This document shows, piece by piece, positions 63,013-64,000 of a stretch of DNA of 64,000 bases. Both the position numbers and the translations under genes were made by a program. The stretch is from Gammaproteobacteria bacterium (GTDB lineage Bacteria > Pseudomonadota > Gammaproteobacteria > Steroidobacterales > Rariloculaceae), in contig DASVDR010000026.1 of NCBI GenBank assembly GCA_036381015.1, positions 1 through 64,000 of the forward strand. The letters run 5' to 3'. The first letter of the stretch is position 1, and every line of letters begins with the position of its first letter. The notes under the pieces were generated by a model. The model saw only the letters and a list, made by a program, of their open reading frames with translations. It did not search any database and was not told the origin of the DNA.

Positions 63013-64000
63013 TGGCGCGCCGCCTCTCGATGCTTTCGGCCAACATGCCGGCACTCTGCTCGTCGAGGATCTGTACAACCGTTCTAGACAACGAGTTCAG
63101 CAAGGCGTTCGCGAACAGCAGCGGAATCGCGACACCGAGCCCGAGCACCGTGGCGATCATGGCCTGGCCGATACCCGTGGCCATCAGCTTCGGATCGCTC
63201 GTGCCGGCCTCGGTGATGCTCTGGAACGTGATGATCATGCCCCAGACCGTGCCGATCAGGCCGAGCAGCGGACCGGCCGCGACCGCGAGGCGCAGGAACG
63301 CCTGGAAGCGCTCGAGCTTCGGGACCTCCCGCAGCACGGCCTCCGAAATTCGGAGCTCCGCGACGTCCGCGTCCTCCTCGATGCGGCTCGGATCGCCCTT
63401 GAACGCCAAGAGCACACGGCCGAGCGGATTGTTCTGCCTCGGGTCGTCGAGATTCTTGAGCTGGCTGGCGACCTTGATCCGGACCGAGATCAGATGGAAC
63501 AGCTGGAACAGGAAGGCCAGCGCCCCCGCGATCCCGACCGCGATGATCACGTAGCCGACGGCCTCGCCGAGCTCGATACGCTCGATCAAGGTCGGCCGGT
63601 CGACATAAAGACCGAGAAGAACGCCGCGCGTGTAGTCGACAACGGCGGGCGCGTAGCCTTCCATCGTCCCGAGGAAGTCGGCCGCGGCCTCCATGAACTC
63701 GTTCGGGAGCTGCCGGGGAAGCACGCTCAGCGTCTCGAGCTCGGGGAGGTACGAGAGAAACCGCCCGTCGGACATCGCCGTGAAGGGACCGATCCGCACG
63801 ACCTCGGCCTCGACGGGCTCGCCGCTCGGCTGGACGACGGTCGTCGTGTAGCGAGCCACCTCGCCCTGGGCCGTCATCTCCCGGTGAATCTCGTACCAGA
63901 GCCGCTCGAGCTGCTCCGGCTTCGGCATCAGCCGGCTGTTCGAGAAGCTGCGCAGAAACTCCGCGCGCCCCTGCTGGCCTTCCGGCGCCGGAAACTGCGT
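63005..64000 (-). CDS. Long MotA/TolQ/ExbB proton-channel protein, partial (5' end beyond window)
   Basis: The C-terminal 331 or so residues are inside the window. The frame stays open to base 64000 without a start, and its residues there (FPAPEGQQGRAEFLRSFSNS) align with the paralogue at 57456-59024 (FEPPPGQEERAEFMRRI). The core matches closely: LERLWYEIHREMTAQGEVAR, AVGYVIIAVGIAGALAFLF, VAAGPLLGLIGTVWGMIITF and the end QILDEQSAGMLAESIERR. An internal Met at 63928 is not the start. A DUF3450 gene is expected just upstream, outside the window. It leads the cluster exbB-exbD-exbD-tonB-TPR. Confidence 0.92.
   Translation of the reverse strand, partial: TQFPAPEGQQGRAEFLRSFSNSRLMPKPEQLERLWYEIHREMTAQGEVARYTTTVVQPSGEPVEAEVVRIGPFTAMSDGRFLSYLPELETLSVLPRQLPNEFMEAAADFLGTMEGYAPAVVDYTRGVLLGLYVDRPTLIERIELGEAVGYVIIAVGIAGALAFLFQLFHLISVRIKVASQLKNLDDPRQNNPLGRVLLAFKGDPSRIEEDADVAELRISEAVLREVPKLERFQAFLRLAVAAGPLLGLIGTVWGMIITFQSITEAGTSDPKLMATGIGQAMIATVLGLGVAIPLLFANALLNSLSRTVVQILDEQSAGMLAESIERRRANA

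Overview
The window is a GC-rich bacterial chromosome segment (about two-thirds G+C by eye, not computed), densely packed with genes on both strands. The block yebC-ruvCAB-ybgC-tolQRAB-pal-cpoB-queE-queC-tRNA-Lys, a sucAB-lpd operon, and a TonB cluster with DUF3450 and long ExbB proteins together point to a high-GC gammaproteobacterium. Steroidobacterales/Woeseiales or a relative would fit, but no rRNA gene is present to settle it. Genes for aerobic respiration and periplasmic c-type cytochromes suggest an aerobic heterotroph.

Layout. 1-473: two sets of short tandem repeats that look like insertion-sequence ends. 474-2591: glmS and a small unknown gene. 2.8-9.7 kb: accessory genes, including an exported carboxymuconolactone-decarboxylase-like protein, a stand-alone cis-prenyltransferase grouped with a winged-helix regulator and a membrane protein that share a candidate operator, two beta-propeller proteins and an alpha/beta hydrolase. 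9.8-11.6 kb: a LigM/DesA-type (tetrahydrofolate-dependent aryl O-demethylase-like) gene with a leader able to form alternative hairpins, and, divergent from it, a candidate small RNA with two C-rich hairpin loops and a strong terminator. 11.7-21.7 kb: tRNA-Lys, queuosine genes, Tol-Pal, Ruv and YebC. 22-27.7 kb: 2-oxoglutarate dehydrogenase. 27.8-32.4 kb: small membrane and exported proteins, a cytochrome c and tRNA-Arg. 32.6-36 kb: a three-gene unit of a 46-residue membrane peptide, an OFA-family MFS transporter and a lipoprotein dipeptidase. 36-40 kb: a second 2-oxoglutarate-oxidising enzyme (KorAB-like) next to two ferredoxins. 40-45.6 kb: a phospholipase-D-like lipoprotein, a vanillin-dehydrogenase-like ALDH, a dihaem cytochrome c and a short MetE-like methyltransferase. 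45.8-54.4 kb: a leftward run of an HTH-methyltransferase fusion, metF-like, metK, adenosine-kinase-like, ahcY, fhs and a PAP2 phosphatase. 54.8-64 kb: a TonB receptor and its energising machinery, continuing past the right edge.

How the parts may work together. The one-carbon genes (LigM-like demethylase, MetF-like reductase, formate-THF ligase, MetE-like enzyme, MetK, AhcY, adenosine kinase) could move a methyl group from a methoxylated donor onto folate, then either oxidise it to formate or feed it through the methionine/SAM cycle. The vanillin-type ALDH and the OFA (oxalate/formate) transporter fit that picture. This is inference from family membership and proximity; the LigM-like gene is about 35 kb from the rest. 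The most novel-looking items are the HTH plus SAM-binding fusion protein that heads the SAM-cycle run, the C-rich-loop RNA candidate, and the prenyltransferase/regulator/membrane-protein group with its shared palindrome.
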